Assembly: GCF_030815485.1 (NCBI RefSeq)
Contig: NZ_JAUSWV010000002.1
Coordinates: 682,001 to 746,000 of the forward strand
Source of the DNA: Streptomyces rishiriensis
GTDB lineage: Bacteria > Actinomycetota > Actinomycetes > Streptomycetales > Streptomycetaceae
Direction: 5' to 3'
Length of the DNA: 64,000 nucleotides
Every line of letters starts with the position of its first letter. Position 1 is the stretch's first letter. A program made the translations under genes and the position numbers. The notes beneath the pieces are model-generated. The model was not told the origin of the DNA. It was given only the letters and a program-made list of their open reading frames with translations, and did no database searches. Of this stretch, positions 1 through 8,252 are shown piece by piece.

Positions 1-2
1 CC

Positions 3-368
3 GCCGAGGTGCTCGTCACCTACGACCATCCGCACTTCGGGCGCTGGCCCGCGGTCACCAGCCGTCGGCACGGCGCCGGCCGGGTCACGTACGTCGGCAC
101 CGCGCCCGGGCGCGACCTCGGTCGGGCGCTGGCCGAGTGGCTGACGCCTGCGCCGCGTCACGCCTGGCGGGACCTGCCGGCCTCCGTCACCGCGACGACC
201 GCCACCGCACCCGACGGACGCCGCGTGCACATCGTCCACAACTGGAGCTGGGAGCCCACGGGCGTCCGCGCCCCGCTGGCCCTCTGCGACGTCCTGACCG
301 GCACTGCGGTCCCCGAGGGCGCCGACCTGGACCTCGGCCCCTGGGACGTACGCGTCCTCGTCGCCTGA
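3..368 (+). CDS. GH42 beta-galactosidase-like protein, C-terminal part (cut by window start)
   Basis: The reading frame is open from the first full codon and ends at 368, so only about 121 C-terminal residues are present. The piece reads as the end of a glycoside hydrolase family 42 enzyme: a stretch around YDHPHFGRWPAVTSRRHGAGRVTYVGT matches the trimerisation-to-C-terminal transition (restated briefly: a PAVT...GxGRVxYVGT pattern), followed by a small all-beta domain with a VHNWSWEP segment and a DVLTG motif near the end. Family members cleave terminal beta-galactosides or related sugars in the cytoplasm. The downstream gene starts 46 bp later on the same strand and encodes a secreted sugar-acting protein, so a shared carbohydrate locus is likely. 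The catalytic domain lies outside the window, so the substrate cannot be judged. Confidence 0.7.
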   Translation, partial: AEVLVTYDHPHFGRWPAVTSRRHGAGRVTYVGTAPGRDLGRALAEWLTPAPRHAWRDLPASVTATTATAPDGRRVHIVHNWSWEPTGVRAPLALCDVLTGTAVPEGADLDLGPWDVRVLVA

Positions 369-414
369 CCCGACCCCCGCGGACCTCACCGCGGACGTCC
401 CCCTAGGAGGGGCT

Positions 415-2220
415 GTGCAGAGAAGAAGAACGACCCGAGTGCTCGGAACCGTCGTCGCGGCGTCCGCGATGCTGGCGATCCCCATGACGGGCGCGCAGGC
501 GTACAACCCGACGGGCGGGATCCTCTACCAGCTCGGCAGCGAGCCGTGCCTGAAGGGGCGGGGCAACTGCGCCGTCTACCCGAAGTCGGCGGAGCTGCCG
601 GGCGGGCGTCTGGTGGCGTCCTTCGAGAAGTCGACGGTCGTGACGGCGACGGGCAGCGCCGACCGGCAGACCCTCCCGGTCTACAAGAGCGACGACCACG
701 GGACGACCTGGCAGCCGCTCTCGGAGGTCAGGGCTCCGGCGTATCTGTCCGGCGACGTCACGTACGCGAAGTACACGAGCAACTGGACGAACCCGTACCT
801 GTACGTCCTTCCGCAGGACGTCGGGAACCTGAAGCAGGGCACGCTGCTGCTCGCGAGCGTCGTGTCGGGCGACGACGCCTACTACAAGGAGCGCAAGGCG
901 GCCGACCCGAACTGGACGCCGACCAACGACGGCGACCGCAAGGACCTGGCCATCGCCCTGTACTCCAGCACCGACGACGGCGCGACGTGGAAGGTCGAGA
1001 ACGTCGTCGCCACCGGCGGCTGGCAGGGAGGCAGCGCGGGTGCGGTGGGCCAGAACGTCGCCGCGGCCAACACGAGCCGGCAGGTGGACCCCGTCTGGGA
1101 GCCTTACCTGATGGTCCACAAGGGCAGACTCGTCTGCTACTACTCCGACGAGAACGACTACACCGGGTTCGACGCGGCCACCGGTGTGCCGACACTCGAC
1201 CCCGCCAACGACACCGCCACGGACTCGCACGGCCAGATCCTCGCCCACCGGACCTGGGACGGGCGCGCGGCGCGGTGGAGCGATCCCGTCGTGGACGTCG
1301 CGGGACTCGCCCAGGACATGGGCGGCGGCAAGACCGAGATCGGCGGCGGGCGCCCGGGCATGGCGAACGTCGTCCGGACGACCGACGGCAAGTGGCTGCT
1401 GACCTTCGAGTACTGGGGCGGGGGCGTCAACACCAAGTACGTGCTCGCCGACGACCCCCTGAGGTTCTACGCCGGCCCCGCCACGGGCACCGGCGTCACC
1501 ACCCTGCCGCTCGACGCCGGCTCGCACGCCCTCGCGACGGGCGGCAGTCCGGTGCTCGTCAGGCTGCCCGGCGGCCGCCTGGTCTACAACGCCGCGGGCA
1601 GCGGCAACGTCTGGGTGAACGACAGCGGGCGCAGCGACAGCACGTGGAAGGAGTACCAGACGACCTCCCCGGCCGCCTACAGCCGCGATCTCCAGTACGT
1701 CGAGGGCACCGGACGCGTCGTGATCCTCAACAACCAGGGCACCTCCACGATCGCCTACGCCGAGGTCGACCTCGGCCACTCGGACGGCGCCTACTTCCAG
1801 TTGGTGAACCGCAGGACCGACCAGGTGATCGGCACCGGGAACAGGACGAACGACGCGAACATCGGCAACGCGGACGTGCCCGACGTCCGGCTCGAGGCCC
1901 CGGGCTCCGCGGCGAACCCGGACACGCAGTACTGGCACCTGACGACCGAGCCGAACGGCGGCGTGAGCCTGCTGAACAAGTCGGGCGGCCGGGCGGCGGC
2001 CATCTGGACCGGCAACGCCACGGCCGGCCAGAAGATCGGCCAGTGGGTCGACAACAGCGCCACCGGCAGCTGGACCCTCGTCAAGACCGCCGACGGGTTC
2101 TACAGGCTCCGGTCCGTCAAGAACACGAACCTGTACCTGACGGGTGCCTCCGCCGGAGCGCAGCTGACCCTTCAGACCGCGCTCACGGACGGCTCCCAGG
2201 ACTGGGAACTCGTGCCGTAG
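415..2220 (+). CDS. Secreted sialidase/GH93-like beta-propeller hydrolase with C-terminal ricin-type lectin domain
   Basis: A 601-residue exported protein. The GTG at 415 is chosen because AGGAGG lies at 405-410, four bases upstream. Residues 1-30 form a signal peptide (RRR then a hydrophobic core ending in AQA). Residues 30-440 form a BNR/Asp-box beta-propeller: SDDHGTTW and STDDGATW are Asp boxes, and WEPYLMVHKGRLVCYYSDEN plus RPGMANV resemble GH93 exo-arabinanase/sialidase-like proteins. Residues about 455-601 are a beta-trefoil lectin with repeated QxW-type segments (QYWHL, SWTLV, DWELV). The role is probably extracellular release of sugars from plant or microbial polysaccharide, held near its substrate by the lectin. 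It follows the GH42-like gene on the same strand and is convergent with the esterase at 2226. Arabinanase versus sialidase cannot be decided from sequence alone. Confidence 0.75.
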   Translation: MQRRRTTRVLGTVVAASAMLAIPMTGAQAYNPTGGILYQLGSEPCLKGRGNCAVYPKSAELPGGRLVASFEKSTVVTATGSADRQTLPVYKSDDHGTTWQPLSEVRAPAYLSGDVTYAKYTSNWTNPYLYVLPQDVGNLKQGTLLLASVVSGDDAYYKERKAADPNWTPTNDGDRKDLAIALYSSTDDGATWKVENVVATGGWQGGSAGAVGQNVAAANTSRQVDPVWEPYLMVHKGRLVCYYSDENDYTGFDAATGVPTLDPANDTATDSHGQILAHRTWDGRAARWSDPVVDVAGLAQDMGGGKTEIGGGRPGMANVVRTTDGKWLLTFEYWGGGVNTKYVLADDPLRFYAGPATGTGVTTLPLDAGSHALATGGSPVLVRLPGGRLVYNAAGSGNVWVNDSGRSDSTWKEYQTTSPAAYSRDLQYVEGTGRVVILNNQGTSTIAYAEVDLGHSDGAYFQLVNRRTDQVIGTGNRTNDANIGNADVPDVRLEAPGSAANPDTQYWHLTTEPNGGVSLLNKSGGRAAAIWTGNATAGQKIGQWVDNSATGSWTLVKTADGFYRLRSVKNTNLYLTGASAGAQLTLQTALTDGSQDWELVP

Positions 2221-2225
2221 GGGTC

Positions 2226-3128
2226 TCAGACGGAGAGGTCGGCGAAGGCGGCGCGCAGGGTGGTGGCCATCAGTTCGATGGCCTCCTTCCCGGCCGGTAC
2301 CGGGCCCGTGTGCGTGAAGTAGTGGTCGACGCCTTCGAAGACGCGGTGGGTGACCGGGACGCCCGCGGCCTTCAGAGCCTCGGCGTAGGCGTCGCCCTCG
2401 TCGCGCAGCCGGTCGTTCTCCGCGGTGACGACCAGAGCGGGCGGCAGTCCGGCGAGGTCGTCGGCCAGCCCCGGCGAGACGAGCGGATCGGCGCGCCCGG
2501 CCGGATCCTCGACGTAGGCGCCGGTGAAGATCCGCATGAGGGAGGGGGTGAGCAGCGGCTTGGCGATGCGGGACAGCTTGGCGGCCGGATCGGCCACCAT
2601 GTCGAGGGGGGCGGAGTCGAGGATCTGCAGGCGCGGCGAGAAGGCGCCGCGGTCCCTGGCCGTACGGCACACCGCGGCCGTCAGGTTGGCACCCGCGCTG
2701 TGTCCGCCGACAGCCAGCCGCGAGCCGTCCCAGCCGCCCGTGTCGCCGTTGGCGGCGATCCACGCGGTGACGTCGTAGGCCTGGGTGACGGCGGCGGGGA
2801 ACGGCCGCTGCGGCGCGACGGCGTAGTCCACGTTGACGACGACGCAGCCGGCCGTGGCGGCTATGTATCGGCACAGGTGGTCGTCCTGCTCGGGACGCCC
2901 GACGATGAACCCGCCGCCGTGGAAGTTGACGTAGACGGGGGCGGGCGTGTCCGCCGCGCCGGACGGGCGGTAGACGGTGCAGGTCACCGGCCCGGCGCCG
3001 GTCTCCACCTGGAGCGTCCCGGCAGGCCCGGGGAGGTCGGTGAACCGCAGGTCCTTGTGCACGCGGGCCATCATGGCGCCGAGCAGCAGCTGGACGGCCC
3101 TGGCCTGGAATCTGGTGGTGAGAGGCAT
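2226..3128 (-). CDS. HSL-type alpha/beta hydrolase (esterase/lipase)
   Basis: A 300-residue cytosolic-looking esterase of the hormone-sensitive-lipase group. The oxyanion-hole motif HGGG is present in NFHGGGFIVG (about residue 90), the nucleophile elbow is GHSAGAN (about 160), the acid lies in ENDRLRDEG and the base in GVDHYFTH near the C-terminus, so the triad is complete. The family hydrolyses short acyl esters. The gene is convergent with the secreted propeller protein, whose stop is only 5 bp away, leaving no room for a separate terminator. Its promoter must lie in the gap after 3128. Nothing nearby points to the substrate. Confidence 0.85.
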   Translation of the reverse strand: MPLTTRFQARAVQLLLGAMMARVHKDLRFTDLPGPAGTLQVETGAGPVTCTVYRPSGAADTPAPVYVNFHGGGFIVGRPEQDDHLCRYIAATAGCVVVNVDYAVAPQRPFPAAVTQAYDVTAWIAANGDTGGWDGSRLAVGGHSAGANLTAAVCRTARDRGAFSPRLQILDSAPLDMVADPAAKLSRIAKPLLTPSLMRIFTGAYVEDPAGRADPLVSPGLADDLAGLPPALVVTAENDRLRDEGDAYAEALKAAGVPVTHRVFEGVDHYFTHTGPVPAGKEAIELMATTLRAAFADLSV

Positions 3129-3490
3129 GATCGGTCCCGTCCTCGCGACGCGGAATCAACAGGATTCCTGATAGTGGGGGTCATCCTGCACCCCGCCGGG
3201 CCGCGAGCGCCACTCCCTGCGCGTCATCTCACAGGGCCGGGACGCCGACGACGGGACGCCCGGGCACGGCGCGACGCGAGGCGCGACGCGATCACGCGTT
3301 CCCCGACCGCGTCCCCGATCCGCTCAACTCCCGTACGTACGCGTTCAAAAGGCATCAGCGCTCCACCTGTTCCGAAGCTCCTGGGGCCAGTCCCGAAACG
3401 CGTCACCCCACCGGGGGACACGCTCCGTACGTTCGGTGGACCAGCGGGGCCGGAGGAGCCCGGCCCGCGCGAATCGGCAGGAGAAGCGCC
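3129..3490. other. Intergenic region with no recognised gene
   Basis: A 362-bp stretch between two divergent genes. It must hold the promoters for the esterase (leftward) and the roadblock gene (rightward). It contains a GCGACGCG-rich segment near 3270-3300. No convincing -35/-10 pair, operator or small coding frame was identified. Confidence 0.4.
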
Positions 3491-3865
3491 ATGGCGAATC
3501 TGGAGGTCTCGATGAAGGAGACGATGACCGCGATCGAGGGGGCGGTGGGGGTCGCCGTCGTGGACTACACGAGCGGCATGGCACTCGGCACGCTCGGCGG
3601 AGGCAAGGACCTCGATCTGAACGTGGCCGCGGCCGGCAACACCGACGTGATCCGTGCCAAGGTCCGCACCATGGAACACCTGGGCCTGAAGGGTGAGATC
3701 GAGGACATCCTGATCACGCTGGCGAGCCAGTACCACCTCATCCGGCTGCTCAAGGGCCGTGGCGGCAGCGGGCTGTTCCTCTATCTCGTCCTGGACCGCG
3801 GCCGGTCCAACCTGGCCATGGCCCGTCACCAGCTCAAGCGGATCGAAGCCGAGCTCGAGGTGTAG
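3491..3865 (+). CDS. Roadblock/LC7-domain protein (stand-alone)
   Basis: A 124-residue single-domain protein with AGGAG at 3479-3483 before the ATG. The fold is suggested by the N-terminal helix MANLEVSMKETMTAIEG, the VGVAVVDYTSGMALG strand pair and the closing segment FLYLVLDRGRSNLAMARHQL, all typical of roadblock/LC7 (MglB-like) proteins. Members bind small GTPases as regulators or GAPs. It is separate from the conservon at 6.0-11.3 kb, which carries its own roadblock gene, and the two proteins are clearly different in sequence. Whether this copy acts on the CvnD GTPase is unknown. It seems monocistronic, with the ArsR gene starting about 210 bp later. Confidence 0.75.
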   Translation: MANLEVSMKETMTAIEGAVGVAVVDYTSGMALGTLGGGKDLDLNVAAAGNTDVIRAKVRTMEHLGLKGEIEDILITLASQYHLIRLLKGRGGSGLFLYLVLDRGRSNLAMARHQLKRIEAELEV

Positions 3866-4077
3866 CCGACCGGACTGCCCGCGGCTTCGCATGCCCTCGA
3901 ATTGAACATTTCTTCATCTCGAGACATCCAGATCAGCGCATCACACGGGTGTGCGGAGCCCGCAGCCACCAGGATCGTGACGCAGCACGTGGCGCGCGGC
4001 GGCGTACGGCCGGCCGGGCGGGCCGCCGCGCCATCGCGCACCACGCACCGTACGCGGCAGGGAGCGAGCGAGAGATC

Positions 4078-4446
4078 ATGCAGGTTCCCCTCTACCAGGC
4101 CAAGGCCGAGTTCTTCCGCATGCTCGGACACCCGGTCCGCATCAGGGTCCTCGAACTGCTCCAGGGCGGCCCCGTCGCCGTGCGTGACCTGCTCGCCGAG
4201 ATCGAGATCGAACCGTCCAGCCTGTCCCAGCAGCTGGCGGTGCTGCGCCGCGCCGGGATCGTGGTGTCGATCCGCGAGGGCTCGACGGTCAGCTACGCAC
4301 TCGCGGGCGGTGACGTGGCCGAGTTGCTGCGGGCCGCCCGCCGCATCCTCACCGAACTCCTCGCGGGGCAGAACGAGCTGCTGGCGGAACTGCGCCAGGC
4401 CGACCTGCCGCTGCCGGTACCGCAGGGCGGCACCGGACGGACGTGA
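4078..4446 (+). CDS. ArsR-family transcriptional regulator
   Basis: A 122-residue winged-helix regulator. The ATG at 4078 gives the canonical start MQVPLYQAKAEFFRMLGHPVR; a longer open frame runs upstream but lacks regulator-like sequence. The recognition region is DLLAEIEIEPSSLSQQLAVLRRAGIV (about residues 40-66), the usual ArsR/SmtB helix-turn-helix. No cysteines are present, so a classic ArsR metal-thiol site is absent. In other Streptomyces, regulators with this beginning often sit beside SulP-type sulfate/carbonic anhydrase genes (recollection, not checked). Here the next gene is only a DUF3500 fragment, so its partner may have been lost. Confidence 0.8.
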   Translation: MQVPLYQAKAEFFRMLGHPVRIRVLELLQGGPVAVRDLLAEIEIEPSSLSQQLAVLRRAGIVVSIREGSTVSYALAGGDVAELLRAARRILTELLAGQNELLAELRQADLPLPVPQGGTGRT

Positions 4447-4465
4447 CGCTTCAGGTGTCCTTCGA

Positions 4466-4918
4466 ATGAAGGAGGTCGAGGACCACCTCGACGACACCTA
4501 CTTCTACTGGATCGGCGAGACCGAGGACTCCTCGGCCTTCTACTACCGCGTGCACAGCCCGGTCGCCCTCATCGGGTACGACGCCCGGTCGCCGCTCGCC
4601 TACGGCACCGAGGACAGCGACGGCGGCGGCATGGGCGGACCGGGCGGAACCCCGGCCCAGCAGCACATCCACACCGTCATCCGCACTCCCAACGGCGGCG
4701 ACTACGGCGTTGACCTGCTCAAGCCGCACCTGGAGAACGACCACCAGCGGGTCAAGCCGGCGGCGCGGGACGGGCCGGGCCCGAACAGCGGCTCGGTCCT
4801 CGAACGAAGAACACCCAAACGCCACGGTTCGCCACCCCTTCCGCCACGTAGAAATATCTACCAGCATGCATATGCCCGGCATGCGGTCGGGGGTGGACGT
4901 CACTCGGAGCCGACATGA
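4466..4918 (+). pseudogene. DUF3500 protein, C-terminal fragment
   Basis: From the ATG at 4466 the frame encodes MKEVEDHLDDTYFYWIG, then FYYRVHSPVALIGYD and HIHTVIRTPNGGDYG, which match the C-terminal third of DUF3500 family proteins. Those proteins are normally well over 300 residues, so about two thirds of the N-terminus is missing. After the DLLKPHLENDH segment (about 4745) the frame runs on through unrelated proline/arginine-rich sequence to a TGA at 4916-4918 that overlaps the next ATG. It is either a decayed remnant or a short surviving domain with a new tail. The function of the family is unknown. Confidence 0.55.
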
Positions 4919-5382
4919 GCGATGCGATGTGGACGCGCGGCGTGGAGTGGCTCGCCGCCGCCGCGACGGACCCACGGCTGTGCAAGCGGGAATGGGACCA
5001 GGGTGACGGAATCACCCTGCTGGAGGCCGGCCGCTATTGGGACGTCCTCAGCGTGCCGGACCGGCTCGGTCTGCTCACCCTGGATCTGCTGTGGCAGGCG
5101 TCCCGCCCCGTCCCGGGACCCACACTCGTGGACACCGCGGCACACCGGGTCGGGTTCTTCCTGCCGCCGGATCCCGGTACCCGGTGGGTCGGCGCGGGGC
5201 TGAGACGCGCGGGCCGGGGCTCCTGGGTGGCGGTTCCCCCGCCCTACCGGGCGGCGCGGTTCGTGGAGTGGCTGGTACCGCCGGACGGGACCGGGACACT
5301 GCACGCGCCCGTCACGCTCGAACTGGCCCTGCGCCAGGCGAACGGCACCCTGGCCGTGCTGACCCCGATGTGCGGCCGCTGA
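4915..5382 (+). CDS. Hypothetical protein, 155 residues
   Basis: An ATG at 4915 is preceded by GGAG at 4906-4909. The protein begins MSDAMWTRGVEWLAAAATDP and has alternating helical and strand-like segments, including TAAHRVGFFLPPDPGTRWVG and a PPPYRAARFVEWLVPP stretch. Those segments loosely recall bifunctional DNA primase/polymerase N-terminal domain proteins that are common in Streptomyces, but no catalytic motif is visible. Codon use is normal for the genome. No function is proposed. The start overlaps the end of the DUF3500-fragment frame by four bases. Confidence 0.55.
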   Translation: MSDAMWTRGVEWLAAAATDPRLCKREWDQGDGITLLEAGRYWDVLSVPDRLGLLTLDLLWQASRPVPGPTLVDTAAHRVGFFLPPDPGTRWVGAGLRRAGRGSWVAVPPPYRAARFVEWLVPPDGTGTLHAPVTLELALRQANGTLAVLTPMCGR

Positions 5383-5386
5383 CGGG

Positions 5387-5614
5387 TCACGGGCGGTACG
5401 TGCCGTCCTCGTCACGGCGCAGACGGCGGACCGAGGACGAGGCCACGCACGGCACGTCCGGGCGGGCGGGCACCGTCCGGCCGCGGGCCCGCCACTCCGC
5501 GACGAGCCGGGTGTAGATCGGCACCCGGCACCCGGGCCGCTCCGCCCACAGGGCGGCGTGAAGGAGGCCGGACGGGCAGTCGGCGCGGGGCGGTGCGGGC
5601 GGAGGTCGGTCCAT
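5387..5614 (-). CDS. Small hypothetical protein, 75 residues
   Basis: A short leftward frame starting at 5614 (MDRPPPAPPRADCPSGLL) and ending four bases from the convergent gene. The core, PIYTRLVAEWRARGRTVPARPD, resembles a small protein family seen in streptomycetes next to regulatory genes; this recognition is from memory and unverified. Three cysteines are present. The frame stays open further upstream, but that sequence is arginine/glycine rich and looks non-coding. Function unknown. Confidence 0.45.
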   Translation of the reverse strand: MDRPPPAPPRADCPSGLLHAALWAERPGCRVPIYTRLVAEWRARGRTVPARPDVPCVASSSVRRLRRDEDGTYRP

Positions 5615-6025
5615 GCCCCGCCCAACGGGGAGGAGCGCGCCGGTGGTACGCGCGGCCGCCGCGCGCTCACCGGCACGGGTGAGCGCGGCCCCCGTTCGGA
5701 GGCCCCCGGTCCGATCGCAGGACCGGCCGCCGCCGAAGGACACGGGCCGGGGTGACCACACGGTCCCGTCGCCCCGCACCCGGCCGACGGTCACCACGTG
5801 ACCGACAGCGGTGACACGGTCATTCAACTCGCTTGCCACGCAAGGCAATTCAGACAGTCGGCGCAGAAGCGAACAGATACCGGGCACTTGGGGAGGCAAG
5901 TCTCACTCAACCGTGCGGGATCGATCGATGACGGTGTGTACTGTGCTGCGAGTGCCCGGTCCGAGCCCATCGGATCCACCTCTGCCCTGAGCACCGAGAC
6001 GCCGACCCTCCCTGGAACCGAATCG
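5615..6025. promoter_or_regulatory. Conservon upstream region
   Basis: A 411-bp non-coding stretch, richer in A/T from about 5810 to 5960 than its surroundings. It includes an inverted element around 5832-5847 (TTGCCACGCAAGGCAA) and a possible -10 TACTGT at 5938-5943. It is the only space available for the conservon promoter. The open frame that runs through it on the + strand has no signs of coding before the ATG at 6026. Confidence 0.4.
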
Positions 6026-7471
6026 ATGATCGAATTACCGGACCTGGTGGCCGGCGGCCTGGCCGCCGGCACGCTGTCCGCGCTCGCCCTCGGCGGCGGC
6101 TTCCTGCGACTGCGGCGGCAACAGACCCGGCAGCGCGCGGAGCTCGCCGCGCTGCGCACCCGACTGGACGGGTCCCTGCGGGCGTTCACGGCGGAGGTCG
6201 AGCATCTGGCCGCCCGACGGGTGCCCGCCGCCGCCCGCCAGGTGGCCCATCCGCACGTGGCCGAACCGGGCCCGCTCCAGCCGCTGACCACCGGCACCCC
6301 CCTGGGCATCGCCCTGGAGAACGTGGTGCTGGCTCTCCAGTCCGAGGTGGCCGCGCAGCGCACCCGGGTCGACGCCGCCGCGCAGGCCGGGATGCGCGGC
6401 GCCACCCGGGAGATACAGGCGGCCCTGTACCGGCTCCAGGACGCGCTGCGCGGTCTCCAGCAGCGTTACGACGAGCCGGAGTTGGCGCAGACGCTGTTCC
6501 GGCTGGACCACGAGAACGAGCAGTCGCTGCGCCGCGCGCAGGTCACCGCCGTGGTGTGCGGGGCCTGGGTCGGGCTGGCGCGCGAGGAGTCACACCTGGT
6601 GGACGCGGTGACCGGCGGCCAGGCCCGGCTCGCGGGCTACCACCGGGTCCGGGTCCACAATCACCTCGAGACCGGTACCGCGCTGGTCTCGCACGCCGTC
6701 GAGCCGGTGGCCATCATCGTCGCCGAACTGCTCGACAACGCGCTCAGGCACTCCGCCCCGGACACCGACGTCGTGGTGAGCCTGGAGCACGTCCACCACG
6801 GCGTGTGCGTCACCATCGACGACGCCGGTCTCGGCATGACGCGGGACGAACGCGACCGTGCCCGGCGGCTGGTGGCCGGCGACGACCCCATCCTGCTCAC
6901 CGACCTGGGCGATCCGCCACGCATGGGGCTGGCCGCCATCGGCCGTCTCACCCGGCAGTTCGACCTGGGCGTCGACGTCTCCTCGACCTCGCCGTACGGC
7001 GGCGTGCGCGCGGTGCTGCGGGTCGACAGCCATCTCCTCAGCCGTCTCGACCCGGTCGACCGGCCACCGGCCGCGAGCGCGCCGCGCACGACCCGCAGGG
7101 CCGCGGCCGACCGGCCCGCGCCCTCCCACGCGTACGGCACGGAGACCGGCGCCCCCGAGGCGGCACCGGGGCACCACGAGCTGCCCAACGCCGACGGTTT
7201 GCCCCAGCGCCGTCGCCGCACCCGGGCCGCCGCACCCGAAGAGAGCCCGGCGCACAGACCCGCGCACAGACCCGCGCAAGGACCCGTGCGGGGACCGGAG
7301 GAGGCCGCGGCCGCGCTCGGCGCGCTCCAGTCCGGCACGGCGGCGGCCCGCGCCGCCGCCGGGAACACCGGAGCCGGCGACCCCGGGAGCACTCCGGCGG
7401 ACCGGCCCGGTGAGAACGACCGCACAGATCACACAGACCACACCGACATCGAGGGGGAAGCGGCGAGATGA
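6026..7471 (+). CDS. cvnA: Conservon component A: membrane-anchored sensor-like ATPase
   Basis: A 481-residue histidine-kinase-like protein. The ATG at 6026 gives MIELPDLVAGGLAAGTLSAL, a single N-terminal membrane segment (about residues 5-27), followed by a helical region. A GHKL ATPase domain follows, with N-box ELLDNALRHS at about residue 234 and DDAGLGM as G1. No clear phospho-accepting histidine box is seen, as usual for CvnA proteins. The C-terminal 110 residues are a disordered Arg/Pro/Ala-rich tail. Conservons (CvnA-D) are actinobacterial modules likened to eukaryotic G-protein-coupled receptor systems; CvnA is thought to sit at the membrane and assemble the others. The stop overlaps cvnB (ATGA), so the genes are translationally coupled. 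Confidence 0.88.
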   Translation: MIELPDLVAGGLAAGTLSALALGGGFLRLRRQQTRQRAELAALRTRLDGSLRAFTAEVEHLAARRVPAAARQVAHPHVAEPGPLQPLTTGTPLGIALENVVLALQSEVAAQRTRVDAAAQAGMRGATREIQAALYRLQDALRGLQQRYDEPELAQTLFRLDHENEQSLRRAQVTAVVCGAWVGLAREESHLVDAVTGGQARLAGYHRVRVHNHLETGTALVSHAVEPVAIIVAELLDNALRHSAPDTDVVVSLEHVHHGVCVTIDDAGLGMTRDERDRARRLVAGDDPILLTDLGDPPRMGLAAIGRLTRQFDLGVDVSSTSPYGGVRAVLRVDSHLLSRLDPVDRPPAASAPRTTRRAAADRPAPSHAYGTETGAPEAAPGHHELPNADGLPQRRRRTRAAAPEESPAHRPAHRPAQGPVRGPEEAAAALGALQSGTAAARAAAGNTGAGDPGSTPADRPGENDRTDHTDHTDIEGEAAR

Positions 7472-7890
7472 CCAGCCGTCATACGGGCGACACGGCATGG
7501 GTGCTGGATCCGATCCTGCAGGTGCCGCACGTGCTGGCCGCCGTCATGCTGACCAGGGACGGACTGGTGACGGGTTACACCGACGCCCTGTCACAGCCGT
7601 CGGCCGAGCGGGTGGCCGCCATCACCAGCACCGTGCAGGGCGCCTGCCGGACCGCGGCGGCCGCGTTCGCCGACCGGGAACGGGCCGAGGTACGCCAGAT
7701 CGTCATCGAGTCCGACCTCGGCTATGTGCTCATCGTGCCGACCGACCACGGCACCTGCGTGGCCGCGTACGGCGACGGCGAGACGCGGCTGGACCTGCTG
7801 GCGCACCGGGTCCACTCCCAGGTGGCGCGCCTGGGCGAGAAGGCCATGGCGGCCGGACCCCGGGGAGCCGACGACAACCCGCCCGCATGA
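7468..7890 (+). CDS. cvnB: Conservon component B: roadblock/LC7 protein
   Basis: A 140-residue roadblock-domain protein. The segment LAAVMLTRDGLVTGYTDAL followed by VQGACRTAAAAFADRE and YVLIVPTDHGTCVAAYGDG is the standard CvnB pattern. It is expected to bind the GTPase CvnD and the sensor CvnA. It starts inside the last codon of cvnA and ends inside the start of cvnC (four-base overlaps on both sides), so the stoichiometry is probably set by coupled translation. Confidence 0.9.
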   Translation: MTSRHTGDTAWVLDPILQVPHVLAAVMLTRDGLVTGYTDALSQPSAERVAAITSTVQGACRTAAAAFADRERAEVRQIVIESDLGYVLIVPTDHGTCVAAYGDGETRLDLLAHRVHSQVARLGEKAMAAGPRGADDNPPA

Positions 7891-8252
7891 CCCGCCGCCC
7901 GGCCGGCCGGCCGCTCGTCCCCGCCTACCTGTCGACCGGAGGTGTGGCCCGGCCCAGCCGGCCCCACCTGGAGCGGCTGTCGGTGCTCGCCCGCAGCGGG
8001 GAACCGCTGCCGGGCGGTCTGCCGGCCGCCGAACTCGCCCTGCTGGACACCTTGGAGAGCGGCTCGCTGGCGGTGGTGGAGGCGGCCGCGCTGCTCAGGC
8101 TGCCGGTCTCCGCGGTGCGGGTGCTGGCAGCCCACCTCGTCGACCGGGACCTCGTTCTCGCCCGTGCGCCGATCCCGCCCGCCGCACGGTTCGACCCCGA
8201 CCTGCTGAAGAGAGTGGCCGATGGCCTCCGCGCCCTCAGACACCGCCCCTAG
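7887..8252 (+). CDS. cvnC: Conservon component C: DUF742 protein
   Basis: A 121-residue DUF742 family protein. After an N-terminal RPLVPAYLSTGGVARPS segment (the VRPYxxTxGRT-like signature of the family) it folds as a winged-helix-like domain, with LRLPVSAVRVLAAHLVDRDLV resembling a helix-turn-helix. The end, FDPDLLKRVADGLRAL, is also typical. In conservons this protein associates with CvnA/B/D; DNA binding has not been established for the family as far as is recalled. The 3' end overlaps cvnD by 32 bp, a layout common in conservons. Confidence 0.88.
   Translation: MTRRPAGRPLVPAYLSTGGVARPSRPHLERLSVLARSGEPLPGGLPAAELALLDTLESGSLAVVEAAALLRLPVSAVRVLAAHLVDRDLVLARAPIPPAARFDPDLLKRVADGLRALRHRP

Noticed and set aside
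403..3159. Very long open frame on the minus strand, opposite the propeller protein and into the esterase
   Set aside because: Arg/Gly/Ala-rich shadow produced by high GC content; the true genes on this stretch have signal peptides, motifs and ribosome sites.
5798..6025. N-terminal extension of the conservon sensor gene
   Set aside because: The extra 76 codons have no membrane segment or family match, the base composition is A/T richer and non-coding like; the ATG at 6026 gives the normal CvnA start.
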